NCBI RefSeq assembly: GCF_034676545.1
Contig: NZ_JAUCBZ010000015.1
Location: 124,001 to 188,000 of the forward strand
Direction of reading: 5' to 3'
DNA: 64,000 nt
From: Pararhodobacter sp.
Lineage (GTDB): Bacteria > Pseudomonadota > Alphaproteobacteria > Rhodobacterales > Rhodobacteraceae
Part shown: positions 49,549 to 58,306 of the stretch, in pieces
How the letters are laid out: every line of letters begins with the position of its first letter
Numbering within the stretch: the first letter of the stretch is position 1
The notes under the pieces: generated by a model
Told to the model about the DNA's origin: nothing
Databases searched by the model: none
The model's input: only the letters and a program-made list of their open reading frames with translations
Position numbers and translations under genes: made by a program

Positions 49549-50159
49549 GCGGGCACCCTGGGTTGACCGGTGCCGATCATGCTCTCACGCGTGACAAGTG
49601 CGGCAAGGTCTTTGGCGCTGAACCCCTCGGTTCCGACAGGGCGCATCGGCACGACCAGATAGCGCAGTTCCGCCGTGGAATCCCACACCCGCACCTTGGT
49701 TTCGACAGGCAGGCTCAGGCCAAATTCAGCCAGCACCGCGCGCGGCTCCAGCACCACGCGCGAACGATAGGCGGGCGATTTGTACCACACCGGCGGCAGG
49801 CCCAGCACCGTCCACGGATAGCACGAACACAGGGTGCAAACGACGACATTGTGCTGCCCGGGGGTGTTGAACACGGCGTGCATATGCTCGCCCTGCCGCC
49901 CGGTGAAGCCCATCGAGGCAATCGCCGCCGTCGCATCACGGCGCAGCCAATCGGCGAAATCCGGATCAGTCCAGGCACGCGCCACCACCTGCGCCCCGTT
50001 CTGCGGCCCGACCTTGTGCGCATAGGTGTCGATGATCTCATCCACCGCCGCCGGGTCAATCAGGCCCTTGGTGGTCAAAATCGTCTCCAGCGCCCGCACC
50101 CGGGCGTCCATCGGCTCCAGGTGATTGTCGTGATCGTGGTCCGCGTGATCATGTGGCAT
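49545..50159 (-). CDS. nthA: Nitrile hydratase subunit alpha, cobalt type
   Basis: A 204-residue alpha subunit. The metal-binding motif is V-C-T-L-C-S-C at about residues 107-113. Thr after the first Cys marks the cobalt-type enzyme, where iron-type enzymes have Ser. The N-terminus is His/Asp-rich (MPHDHADHDHDNH), seen in several cobalt-type subunits. The ATG at 50159 follows AAGGA. The order alpha, beta, accessory is standard for cobalt-type operons. No amidase gene is adjacent. Confidence 0.95.
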   Translation of the reverse strand: MPHDHADHDHDNHLEPMDARVRALETILTTKGLIDPAAVDEIIDTYAHKVGPQNGAQVVARAWTDPDFADWLRRDATAAIASMGFTGRQGEHMHAVFNTPGQHNVVVCTLCSCYPWTVLGLPPVWYKSPAYRSRVVLEPRAVLAEFGLSLPVETKVRVWDSTAELRYLVVPMRPVGTEGFSAKDLAALVTRESMIGTGQPRVPA

Positions 50160-50205
50160 GGGCGCATCCTTTGGGTCTCGGCGATGGTAGGCCATCGGCG
50201 TGCGC

Positions 50206-51429
50206 TCAGGCAAGTCCCGCCGCACCCCGCGATTTGCGCTTTGGGCGGCCGCTGAGCAGGATCACCAGCAAGATCGCGATATTCGCCGCATTCCAGACAA
50301 TCCCATTGAGGAACGCCAGTTCGTACGACCCCGTCACGTCATAGATCCAGCCGGACATCCAACCGCCCAGCGCCATGCCAAGGATCGTCGCCATGATCAC
50401 AAACCCGACCCGCGCCCCGGCTTCGCGCGCGGGCATGTATTCGCGTACGATGATCGCATAGGCGGGCACGATGCCGCCTTGGCTGAGGCCGAAAACAAGA
50501 CTGACGACATAGAGCGCGCCCATGCTGTCGAAGGGCAGATACAGCGCCAGCGCGATCATCTGCCCGACCGAGCCGATCAACAAGGTCGGCACGCCGCCCA
50601 GCCTGTCAGCGATAAGCCCCGAGACCAGCCGCGAGGCAACGCCCCCCAGCAGCATCACCGACAGCATGTTCGCGCCGACTGCCGGGCCATAGCCGAGGTC
50701 AACGCAGAACGCGACGATATGGACCTGCGGCATCGACATCGCCACACAACAGGCAACCCCCGCCGCCGCCAACATCCACATCAGCACGGCGGGCGGAAAT
50801 GGCACTTGCCGGGGCGCGCGGAAGGTTGATTGCGCCTCGACCGACAGGCTGGCGTCGGGCAGACGTTGCCGGAGCAACAGGCTGCCGGGGATCACCACGC
50901 CCGCGACCAGCAGCGCCAGCACGACATAAAGCGTGCGCCATCCCTGATCCGTCAGAACACCGGACAGGGCCACCGGCCAGATCGCGCCGGCCAGATAATT
51001 TCCGCTGGCGGCAATCGCCACCGCGATCCCGCGCCGCCGCCGAAACCACAGCGAGACGTCGGCAATCAGCGGGCCAAAGAACGAGGCCGTGCCCAACCCG
51101 ATCACGAATTGCGCCAGCGACAGGCCCAGCATGGTCGGGCTGATCGCCGCCAGCAAGAACCCCGCCGCCGACATGACGGCAGCGCCCGTCAGCGCCTTGG
51201 CAATGCCGAACCGATCCACCGCGCGACCGATCAACAGATTGCCCAGCGCAAAGCCAACCATCGTCAGCGTGTAGGGCAAGGAGACGTCACCACGACCGCC
51301 GCCGAATTCGGCCTGAACGGCTGGCATCACGACAATGATCGACCACATGCCGACGTTGCCAACGGTCGCCATGCCCAGCGACAAAGCCAGGCGAGTCCAG
51401 GAATATCGGCTATCGAGTATGTCGCTCAT
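50206..51429 (-). CDS. MFS transporter
   Basis: A 407-residue protein with about 12 hydrophobic segments and the MFS loop-2/3 pattern NLLIGRAVDRFGIAKALTG. The C-terminal half has GGVASRLVSGLIADRLGGVP. The family resembles the oxalate/formate or monocarboxylate antiporter-like group. The gene lies 46 bases upstream of nitrile hydratase alpha on the same strand and may import a substrate for it; this is positional inference. Confidence 0.88.
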   Translation of the reverse strand: MSDILDSRYSWTRLALSLGMATVGNVGMWSIIVVMPAVQAEFGGGRGDVSLPYTLTMVGFALGNLLIGRAVDRFGIAKALTGAAVMSAAGFLLAAISPTMLGLSLAQFVIGLGTASFFGPLIADVSLWFRRRRGIAVAIAASGNYLAGAIWPVALSGVLTDQGWRTLYVVLALLVAGVVIPGSLLLRQRLPDASLSVEAQSTFRAPRQVPFPPAVLMWMLAAAGVACCVAMSMPQVHIVAFCVDLGYGPAVGANMLSVMLLGGVASRLVSGLIADRLGGVPTLLIGSVGQMIALALYLPFDSMGALYVVSLVFGLSQGGIVPAYAIIVREYMPAREAGARVGFVIMATILGMALGGWMSGWIYDVTGSYELAFLNGIVWNAANIAILLVILLSGRPKRKSRGAAGLA

Positions 51430-51480
51430 GGCGTTACCCTAGGGCAGCCTCGGGCATGACGCCAGCGGGAATTGCACAGG

Positions 51481-52168
51481 TTAAAGGGTTTTCAGCAAGC
51501 CCGGCAATGCGGATAAATCCGACACGATATGCGCCGGGCGACCGTGCAGGCGATCCAGCGGTGCGCCCTCTCGGTTGACCCAAACCGAGACGAAGCCATA
51601 GGCCGCGCCGGAACACGCATCCCAGCCATTGGACGACACAAACAGCACCTCGGAGGGGTTCACTTCCAGCGTACCGCCGACCAGATCGTAAACCGAGCGG
51701 TGCGGCTTGAACACGCCGACGTCGTCAACTGACAGCAGCGCCTCGAATTGACCCTGAAGGCCCGAGGATGTCACCGCGCCCTCGAGCATCCCCATCGAGC
51801 CATTCGACAAGATCGCCAATCGCTGCCCCTGCGCTGCCAGATCGGCCAGAACCTGCGGCACTTCTGGAAAGGCGGCGAGTTCCCAATACAGCGCCAAGAG
51901 CCGTTCGCGCAGGGTCGGATCGGTCAGGTTTGCGGCCTCCAGCGCCCAATCCAGCCCGTCCTGCGTGACTTGCCAGAAATCGACATACGCCCCGGCGACG
52001 GCGCGCAGCCATGTGTATTCCAACTGCTTCTTGCGCCAATCTGCGGCCAGTTGCGGCCATTTGGCCGACCAGTTTTCTGATCCCGGCTCCGAGGCGGCGA
52101 TACGGGCCGGCCGCGCCCACATCGAACAAAGTGCCGTACGCGTCAAAGACACAGACTTTGATGGTCAT
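51481..52168 (-). pseudogene. Haloacid dehalogenase type II (HAD), split by a single-base frameshift
   Basis: The first part, read from the ATG at 52168, gives MTIKVCVFDAYGTLFDVGAA with the nucleophilic Asp of L-2-haloacid dehalogenases. Homology then moves to another frame at about 52105-52113 and continues ARIAASEPGSENWSAKWPQLAADWRKKQLEYTWL, LAILSNGSMGML, FKPHRSVYDL and FVSSNGWDACSGAAYGF to the stop at 51481. Removing one base in the GGCCGGCC run would give about 228 residues, normal for the family. Either the gene is recently broken or the run was misread. Context: MFS transporter and FAD dehydrogenase genes. Confidence 0.85.
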
Positions 52169-52182
52169 GGTGTGATCCTTTG

Positions 52183-53850
52183 TTATCCTGCTGCCGCGCG
52201 TCCAGCACTGCGGCCTGAAAAGATACAACCGCCCAGGAAGGTGCCTTCCAACGCGTTGTATCCATGATACCCGCCGCCGCCAAAGCCCGCGCATTCTCCT
52301 GCCGCAAACAGGCCGTCGATCGGGTAGCCCTCGGCATCCAGAACGGCGCCGTCCAGATTGGTGTGCAGCCCGCCCAGGGTTTTCCGCGTCAAGATCGAAA
52401 GCCGAACCGCGATCAAGGGGCCGTGCTTCGGGTCCAGGATCCGGTGCGGTTTGGCCGTACGGATCAGCCGGTCGCCAAGGTATTTACGCGCGCCGCGAAT
52501 GGCCGTGACCTGCGCATCCTTGGCAAAGGGGTTGTCGATCTGCGCATCGCGCGCCGCGATTTGCCGATGGATTTGATGGGCGTCCAAAGGCACCTCACCC
52601 ATCTGGTTCATGCCCGCGATCAGATCATCCAGAGTATCCGCCACGACGAAATCCGCGCCCTGAGATTTGAACGCCTCGACCGGTGCCGGGGCCTTGCCGC
52701 CCGACCCCAGCCGCGCCTTCAGAACCTCGCGCCAAAGGCCCGAGGTCAGGTCAGGGTTCTGCTCGCTGCCCGACAGCGCGAATTCTTTTTTGATGATCGA
52801 CTGCGTCAGGATGAACCACGAATAATCGTGCCCCGTGGACAAGATCCGCTTCAACGTGCCCAGCGTATCGAAACCCGGCAGATACGGGGCCTCCAGCCGG
52901 TTGCCCAGCGCATCGAACCACATCGAGGACGGGCCGGGCAAAATCCGGATGCCATGCGCGGGCCAGATGGGCGCCCAATTGCGCAGCCCTTCGGTATAAT
53001 GCCACATCCGGTCCGTGTTGATCGTCGCGGCCCCGGCGCTGCGGGCGATGTCAATCATCGCACCATCGACATGCGCCGGAACTCCAGAGATCATCCGGCC
53101 GGGCGCGGGCCCCAAACGCTCGACGGGCCACGCCTGTTTCACGCGCTCCAGATCGCCGCCGATCCCGCCAGAGGTGACGATGACAACGCCCGCGCGGGCC
53201 GTGAAATCGCCGGTTACCGCACGACTGGATTGTTGGCCCCGCTGAACGGCAGTCGGTTCCAGTATCTCGCCTTTCACACCGGCAACGCGCCCGTTTTCCA
53301 CGGAGATCTCGGTCACGCGATGCCGGAACGCAAAGCGCATCCGCCCTGCGGCGCCGTGGTCTTGCGCAATGCGAAGGAAGGGCGCCAGAACCCCCGGCCC
53401 GGTCCCCCAGGTGATGTGAAACCGTGGCACCGAATTGCCATGCTGATGCGCCAGACCGCCGCCGCGCTCGGCCCAGCCGACCACCGGAAACCAACGCATC
53501 CCGATTTGCGCCAGCCAAGACCGCATTTCCCCGGCGGCAAAACCCAGATAGGCCTCGGCAACGCGGCGTGGCCACATGTCTTGCAGACCGTCGAACTGAG
53601 CGGATCCCATCCAGTCTGCATGGGCCAACTCGGCAGAGTCGCGGATCTTCATGCGGCGTTGCTCGGGCGTATCGACCATGAACAAGCCGCCCAAAGACCA
53701 GAAGGCTTGCCCGCCAAGGTTCTGTTCACCCTCTTGGTCCAGCACCAGAACCTTGACACCACGCGCGCACATTTCGCAGGCCGCGACCAGTCCGGCCAAT
53801 CCGGCACCCACGACGATTGCATCCGCCTCGATGGTATCAGAGCGGCTCAT
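52183..53850 (-). CDS. FAD-binding dehydrogenase (fumarate reductase/KstD superfamily)
   Basis: A 555-residue flavoprotein with an N-terminal FAD loop IVVGAGLAGLVAACEMCARG (about residues 12-31), the segment NLGGQAFWSLGGLFMVDTPEQRRM, and the C-terminal FAD motif GLHTNLDGAVLDAEGYPIDGLFAAGECAGFGGGGYHGYNALEGTFLGGCIFSG. This arrangement is that of the FAD-binding dehydrogenases related to 3-ketosteroid dehydrogenase. The substrate is not known. Its stop is 15 bases before the frameshifted dehalogenase start. The ribosome site is GGAGG. Confidence 0.87.
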   Translation of the reverse strand: MSRSDTIEADAIVVGAGLAGLVAACEMCARGVKVLVLDQEGEQNLGGQAFWSLGGLFMVDTPEQRRMKIRDSAELAHADWMGSAQFDGLQDMWPRRVAEAYLGFAAGEMRSWLAQIGMRWFPVVGWAERGGGLAHQHGNSVPRFHITWGTGPGVLAPFLRIAQDHGAAGRMRFAFRHRVTEISVENGRVAGVKGEILEPTAVQRGQQSSRAVTGDFTARAGVVIVTSGGIGGDLERVKQAWPVERLGPAPGRMISGVPAHVDGAMIDIARSAGAATINTDRMWHYTEGLRNWAPIWPAHGIRILPGPSSMWFDALGNRLEAPYLPGFDTLGTLKRILSTGHDYSWFILTQSIIKKEFALSGSEQNPDLTSGLWREVLKARLGSGGKAPAPVEAFKSQGADFVVADTLDDLIAGMNQMGEVPLDAHQIHRQIAARDAQIDNPFAKDAQVTAIRGARKYLGDRLIRTAKPHRILDPKHGPLIAVRLSILTRKTLGGLHTNLDGAVLDAEGYPIDGLFAAGECAGFGGGGYHGYNALEGTFLGGCIFSGRSAGRAAAG

Positions 53851-54098
53851 CTCACCTCCGTTGTTTGCCTGTCCGACACGCTAATCCGCAAAAACCAATC
53901 TGCATAGACACTTGACCGGGGTGTTGCCGTAGAACCAACACTGTCATGGATTGTTTCAAACTGCGGCCTAAGCGCTTGTCGCGCCAAACGAACCACGATA
54001 GTATGCGTCAACCATTCGACCAACGCTTGGCGCTGCCTCGCAAACGGGGACTCTCCGACTTCGGTGACCGAGACAATGAACGAGCAGGCAACGACAGC

Positions 54099-55274
54099 AT
54101 GAAAAACACGACGCGCACGATGTCTCTGGACTTGCAAACCCTTGGCCGAAACCGCGTCAGCATCCCTCACGGCAACGCGCGCATACTTCGTATCGCCTTG
54201 ATGTCGTTGATGATTCCAGCACTCGTTGCCGGTTGCTCGTTGCCCCGCGGTGCGGCTTTGCAAAGTGAAGTGCTGCGCGGGACCGATGACGAGACATCGC
54301 ATGTTCAGGTCATCGCCATCACACGCGAAACCTTGCCCGATATCCAGGAATGGCCAATCGCGCATCCCGAATTGCGGCACCGCTGGATGACAACAGGCGC
54401 AAGCGCAACCGCGCGGATCATTCGCGCGGGCGATCTGGTCAGCCTCTCGGTATGGGACAGCCAGCCGGATTCGCTGCTGACGACAGGCGAGCAGCGCAAC
54501 GTCAACATGCAGAACATCCCGGTATCGGCGTCCGGGCAGGTGTTCATTCCCTATGTTGGCGAATTGCGCATCGCAGGCATGACGGCCGAGCAAGCGCGAC
54601 GCGAGGTTCAGCAGCGGATGTCAAGCATTGTGCCTGACGGGCAAGTGCAACTCAGCGTTGCTCCCGGCTCGCGCAATACCATTGACGTCGTGACAGGCGT
54701 CGCACGTCCGGGGCGCGTTGAGTTGCCCGAGGTCAGCCCCACGATCCTGAGCATCCTGGCCGAAACCGGCGGCATCTCCAGTTCGCTGCGCAATCCGCTG
54801 GTCCGCCTGAATCGCGCGGGTGAGGCGTATGCGATTCCCGCCAGCGAGCTTTTCGAAAACCCTGCCAACGATATCCAGCTGCGTGGTGGTGATCGTGTTC
54901 TGGTCGAAGAAGACAACCGCACCTTCATTGCTCTGGGCGCAGCGGGCAGCGAACAGGTGGTCTATTTCGAACGCGAGGAAATCACGGCCCTTGACGCGCT
55001 CTCGACCATTGGCGGGTTGTCGGATACGCGCGCCGACTTGCGCGGCGTGATGGTGATGCGCGAATACCCGGAACGGATGGTCAGCCAAACCGGCAATGCG
55101 CCCCGGAAACAGCAGGTGATCTTTACCTTTGATCTGACGTCTGCGGATGGTCTGTTTGCCGCGCAACGCTTTACCATTCAGCCCGGTGACGTGGTCCTGG
55201 CCACCGAGTCGTCGGCGCCGCTGCTTACTCAAGTTGTCAACATCTTCCGCGGTGTGCGCTCGGCGACCAACTAA
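54099..55274 (+). CDS. Polysaccharide export lipoprotein (Wza/KpsD-like)
   Basis: A 391-residue outer-membrane lipoprotein: the signal IALMSLMIPALVAGC ends in a lipobox with Cys at about residue 46. The mature part has the polysaccharide-export domain (ARIIRAGDLVSLSVWDSQPD, VSASGQVFIPYVGELRIAGMTAEQARREVQQRM) and SLBB-like segments (DVVTGVARPGRVELPE, IALGAAGSEQVVYFEREEITALDAL). It would form an exit channel for capsule or exopolysaccharide. No polymerase, Wzc or glycosyltransferase cluster is next to it. The ATG at 54099 is chosen because it gives the shortest leader before the signal peptide. Confidence 0.85.
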   Translation: MKNTTRTMSLDLQTLGRNRVSIPHGNARILRIALMSLMIPALVAGCSLPRGAALQSEVLRGTDDETSHVQVIAITRETLPDIQEWPIAHPELRHRWMTTGASATARIIRAGDLVSLSVWDSQPDSLLTTGEQRNVNMQNIPVSASGQVFIPYVGELRIAGMTAEQARREVQQRMSSIVPDGQVQLSVAPGSRNTIDVVTGVARPGRVELPEVSPTILSILAETGGISSSLRNPLVRLNRAGEAYAIPASELFENPANDIQLRGGDRVLVEEDNRTFIALGAAGSEQVVYFEREEITALDALSTIGGLSDTRADLRGVMVMREYPERMVSQTGNAPRKQQVIFTFDLTSADGLFAAQRFTIQPGDVVLATESSAPLLTQVVNIFRGVRSATN

Positions 55275-55299
55275 GGTCGCAGATCCGGTGATACCTTTT

Positions 55300-55327
55300 C
55301 ATGCCCGTCGCCTATGCGGCGGGCATG
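55300..55327. terminator. Hairpin after the Wza-like gene
   Basis: ATGCCCGTCGC (55301-55311) pairs with GCGGCGGGCAT (55316-55326) with one G-T wobble and a four-base loop. It lies 25 bases after the stop. There is no T-run after it, so it may be a weak or factor-assisted terminator. Confidence 0.4.
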
Positions 55328-55446
55328 GGTCATTCCCGCCAGAGCCACGACCCGCGAACCGGCGCTAATTCTTTGCGACAATCAGAGGGTTTCGCTTGCC
55401 CCTTGCGCGGATGCGCCGCAAAAACGCCCCGTTGACGGTGGAGCAG

Positions 55447-56268
55447 ATGTCGCAAACCCCAATCCCGCAAACCCCTTGTGCACCCCGCCTGCGGGTTGCT
55501 GGGCATTTTGGCGAGTTGGTGCAAGGCCGCATCGGGCCACATGGCCCTTTGGCGCTGATTTCACTGCCGTGCCCCGCTTTGTGGGTCGAGTGCAGTGCTG
55601 ATGGCCCCGAGCACGAGACCCTCATTGGACCCAACCGTTTTGCGGCCCTGTGCCGGGCGCTGAATGTGCCGATCCCCGGCAAGCGCCCGACATTGACCGC
55701 CACAATGCCACCCGGCGGCGGCGCGGGCAGTTCAACGGCGGGGCTTGTGGCCTTGGCGCGCAGCATGGGTTTCTCGGGCACGCCACGCGAACTCGCCCGG
55801 ATTTGCGCGCAGATCGAAGGGGCCAGCGACCCGTTGATGTTTGCCAACGCCGAACGACTGCTGTTTGCCCCGCGCGAGGGCCGCGTGCTGGAAACACTGC
55901 CGGCCCTGCCCCGTTTCGACGTCGTGGGCGGCTTTTTCGGGCCTGTTCAACGCACCGATCCCGTTGATCTGGCTTTTCCTGATATCGCGGATCTGTTGAC
56001 CACATGGCGCAACATCATGGATTTGCCGACAATGGCCGCCTTGGCCAGCACCTCGGCACAACGGACTTTGGCGCTTCGCGGCCCGCGCGGCGATCCAACC
56101 GAAAGGCTCGCGCTTGATCTGGGCGCTCTGGGGTGGATGATCGCCCATACCGGAAATGCGCGCGGCTTGATTTTCCGACCGGGAGCCGTGCCGGGGGCGA
56201 CCAAAGACCGCTTGCGCGATGCAGGGTTTGACGGGGTTCTCACCTTTTCCGCGGGGGGCACGGTATGA
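55447..56268 (+). CDS. bluE: L-threonine kinase BluE (PduX/GHMP kinase family)
   Basis: A 273-residue GHMP kinase related to PduX and Rhodobacter BluE, phosphorylating L-threonine to give the precursor of the aminopropanol linker of B12. Seen are AGHFGELVQGRIGPHGPLALISLPC at the N-terminus and the GHMP P-loop MPPGGGAGSSTAGLVALAR. The operon with cobD and cobC, which use the product, strongly supports this. The start is uncertain: ATG 55447 is preferred, with ATG 55411 and TTG 55396 possible. It overlaps cobD by ATGA. Confidence 0.87.
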   Translation: MSQTPIPQTPCAPRLRVAGHFGELVQGRIGPHGPLALISLPCPALWVECSADGPEHETLIGPNRFAALCRALNVPIPGKRPTLTATMPPGGGAGSSTAGLVALARSMGFSGTPRELARICAQIEGASDPLMFANAERLLFAPREGRVLETLPALPRFDVVGGFFGPVQRTDPVDLAFPDIADLLTTWRNIMDLPTMAALASTSAQRTLALRGPRGDPTERLALDLGALGWMIAHTGNARGLIFRPGAVPGATKDRLRDAGFDGVLTFSAGGTV

Positions 56269-57215
56269 GCTTTGCCGTCGCGATGTTGAGCGCCATGCTG
56301 ATCGACACCCTGATCGGCTGGCCCAAGGCCTTGTTTTTGCGCATCGGGCATCCGGTCACATGGTTGGGATGGGTCATCAGCGGGCTTGAGGCACGCCTCA
56401 ACCACCCGAACGCAACCACCGCGCACCGCAAGACTATGGGCGTCGTCGCGGCGCTGATCACCATCGGCCTCGCGGCGTTGCCAGCCTGGGCGCTTCAGGC
56501 ATCCTTGCCTCAGGGCTGGGCTGCGACGATCGTCATCGGAATCCTGGCTTGGCCATTGGTGGCGGTGCGTTCCATGTATCAACACGTCGTCGCCGTGGCC
56601 TCTCCGCTTGCCCGCCGGGACCTGGCCGCCGCCAGATTGGCCGTGTCGATGATCGTCGGGCGCGACCCGGCGCAGCTGGACGAGGCTGGCGTGGCCCGCG
56701 CCGCAACCGAGAGCCTGGCCGAGAATACCGGCGACGGCATTGTGGCGCCGTTGTTCTGGGGGTTGATCGCGGGATTGCCGGGGATCGCCGCCTACAAGGC
56801 CATCAACACGCTGGATTCGATGATCGGCCACCGCACGCCACGCCATGAGGCGTTTGGCTGGGCCTCGGCCAAGATCGACGACGTCGCGAATTGGGTGCCC
56901 GCGCGCCTGACGGGGCTGATCTTTGCGCTGGCCTCGACGCGCCCCTTGGCCGCGATGCGCTGCATGGCGCAAGACGCGCACCATCACCGCTCGCCCAACG
57001 CAGGCTGGCCCGAGGCGGCGATGGCAGGGGCGCTGGGCGTTCGTCTTTCGGGCCCGCGCCAATACGGCGACCGCGTTGCGCAAGAACCTTGGGTGAACGC
57101 CAGCGCCCCGGACCCGACGGCGCAGGATTTGCGACGCGCCCTTGCGCTGTACCGCCGCGCCATGCTTGGACTGGCGGCGGTACTGGCGCTGATTGGAGTG
57201 GCATTCGGATGGTAA
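56265..57215 (+). CDS. cobD: Adenosylcobinamide-phosphate synthase CobD (CbiB)
   Basis: An integral membrane protein of 316 residues that attaches (R)-1-amino-2-propanol phosphate to adenosylcobyrate. Typical segments are LIDTLIGWPKALFLRIGHPVTWLG, RDPAQLDEAGVARAATESLAENTGDGIVAPLFWGLIAGLPG, YKAINTLDSMIGHRTPRHEAFGWASAKIDDVANWVPARLTG and SPNAGWPEAAMAGALGVRLSGP. Its end overlaps cobC by seven bases. Confidence 0.96.
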   Translation: MSFAVAMLSAMLIDTLIGWPKALFLRIGHPVTWLGWVISGLEARLNHPNATTAHRKTMGVVAALITIGLAALPAWALQASLPQGWAATIVIGILAWPLVAVRSMYQHVVAVASPLARRDLAAARLAVSMIVGRDPAQLDEAGVARAATESLAENTGDGIVAPLFWGLIAGLPGIAAYKAINTLDSMIGHRTPRHEAFGWASAKIDDVANWVPARLTGLIFALASTRPLAAMRCMAQDAHHHRSPNAGWPEAAMAGALGVRLSGPRQYGDRVAQEPWVNASAPDPTAQDLRRALALYRRAMLGLAAVLALIGVAFGW

Positions 57216-58180
57216 ACACACGCGATCACGGCGGCAATCTGTCGCAGGCCCGTGCCGCCTATGGCGAGGGTGACTGGATTGATCTGTCCACCGGCATCAA
57301 CCGCCGCCCCTATCCCGTTCCGTCCATCGAGCCGCAGGCATGGACCGCCCTGCCCACGTCCGACGCGTATTCGGCAGTAATCCACGCGGCCGCGACGGCT
57401 TACGGCACAAGGCCCGGCGCTATCCTGCCCTTGGCCGGGGCACAGGCGGCCATTCAGCTCTACCCGTTGCTGCGCACCCCCGGCTTGGCGCGGGTTCTGA
57501 CGCCGACCTATAACGAACACGCCGCCGCGCTGAAGTCGCATGGCTGGACGGTCCAGGGTGTCCCGGATCTGGCCGACCTTGCCGGGGCCAAGATCGCCGT
57601 CGTGGTCAATCCCAACAACCCCGATGGGCGCCAGTATTCACCGCAAGAATTGCGCGAGATTTCCAGATCCGTGGGTCTGCTGGTAATCGACGAAAGCTTT
57701 GCCGACCCGCACCCAGAGCTGTCCTGTGCGGCCTTTGCCAGCGATCAGATGCTGGTGCTGCGCTCATTCGGCAAGTTTTATGGCCTCGCCGGGGTGCGGC
57801 TGGGCTTTGCGCTGGCCGGGGTCGATACGCTGGCAACGCTGCGCGAGATGGCCGGGCCGTGGTCGGTTTGCGGCCCGGCACTGAGCATTGGCGCAACCGC
57901 GTTGCGCGATGCCGATTGGGCACAGGCCACCACCGCACGACTGGCCGAGGATTGCGCGCGTCTTGATGCCATGGCGCTGGGGTTTGGTTGGTCGCTCGTG
58001 GGTGGCACGGCACTGTTTCGCACCTATGCAACCCCCGATGCAAAAAAGGCGCAACACCACCTTGCCACCCGGCACATCTGGAGCCGACAATTCCCCTACA
58101 GCAAGACCTGGCTCAGATTGGGCCTGCCGGATGGCGCGGACTGGCCGCGCGTTTCAGCGGCGTTCAAGCGACTTGGCTGA
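57209..58180 (+). CDS. cobC: Threonine-phosphate decarboxylase CobC
   Basis: A 323-residue PLP enzyme of the aminotransferase class I/II fold that decarboxylates L-threonine phosphate to (R)-1-amino-2-propanol phosphate. Seen are DHGGNLSQARAAYGEGDWIDLSTGINRRPYP, VVNPNNPDGRQ, VIDESFADPHPE and the PLP lysine in LRSFGKFYGLAGVRLGFAL. It follows bluE and cobD, giving the full aminopropanol branch in one operon. Confidence 0.95.
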   Translation: MVNTRDHGGNLSQARAAYGEGDWIDLSTGINRRPYPVPSIEPQAWTALPTSDAYSAVIHAAATAYGTRPGAILPLAGAQAAIQLYPLLRTPGLARVLTPTYNEHAAALKSHGWTVQGVPDLADLAGAKIAVVVNPNNPDGRQYSPQELREISRSVGLLVIDESFADPHPELSCAAFASDQMLVLRSFGKFYGLAGVRLGFALAGVDTLATLREMAGPWSVCGPALSIGATALRDADWAQATTARLAEDCARLDAMALGFGWSLVGGTALFRTYATPDAKKAQHHLATRHIWSRQFPYSKTWLRLGLPDGADWPRVSAAFKRLG

Positions 58181-58306
58181 TACGCCCCCAGCGCCTGACT
58201 CCCGCAGACCGCGACGGACGCGATGGATGCGCGCCGACTCCCCTCTTGCCGGACGCGTGTCGAGATGGTCTAACTGTGCTCAATCAAGAAAAGGGAGGAT
58301 CACATC

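Noticed and set aside
55275..55446. Second cobalamin riboswitch upstream of bluE
   Set aside because: No B12 box or GCGACTG-type core could be found; only a simple hairpin after the preceding gene.
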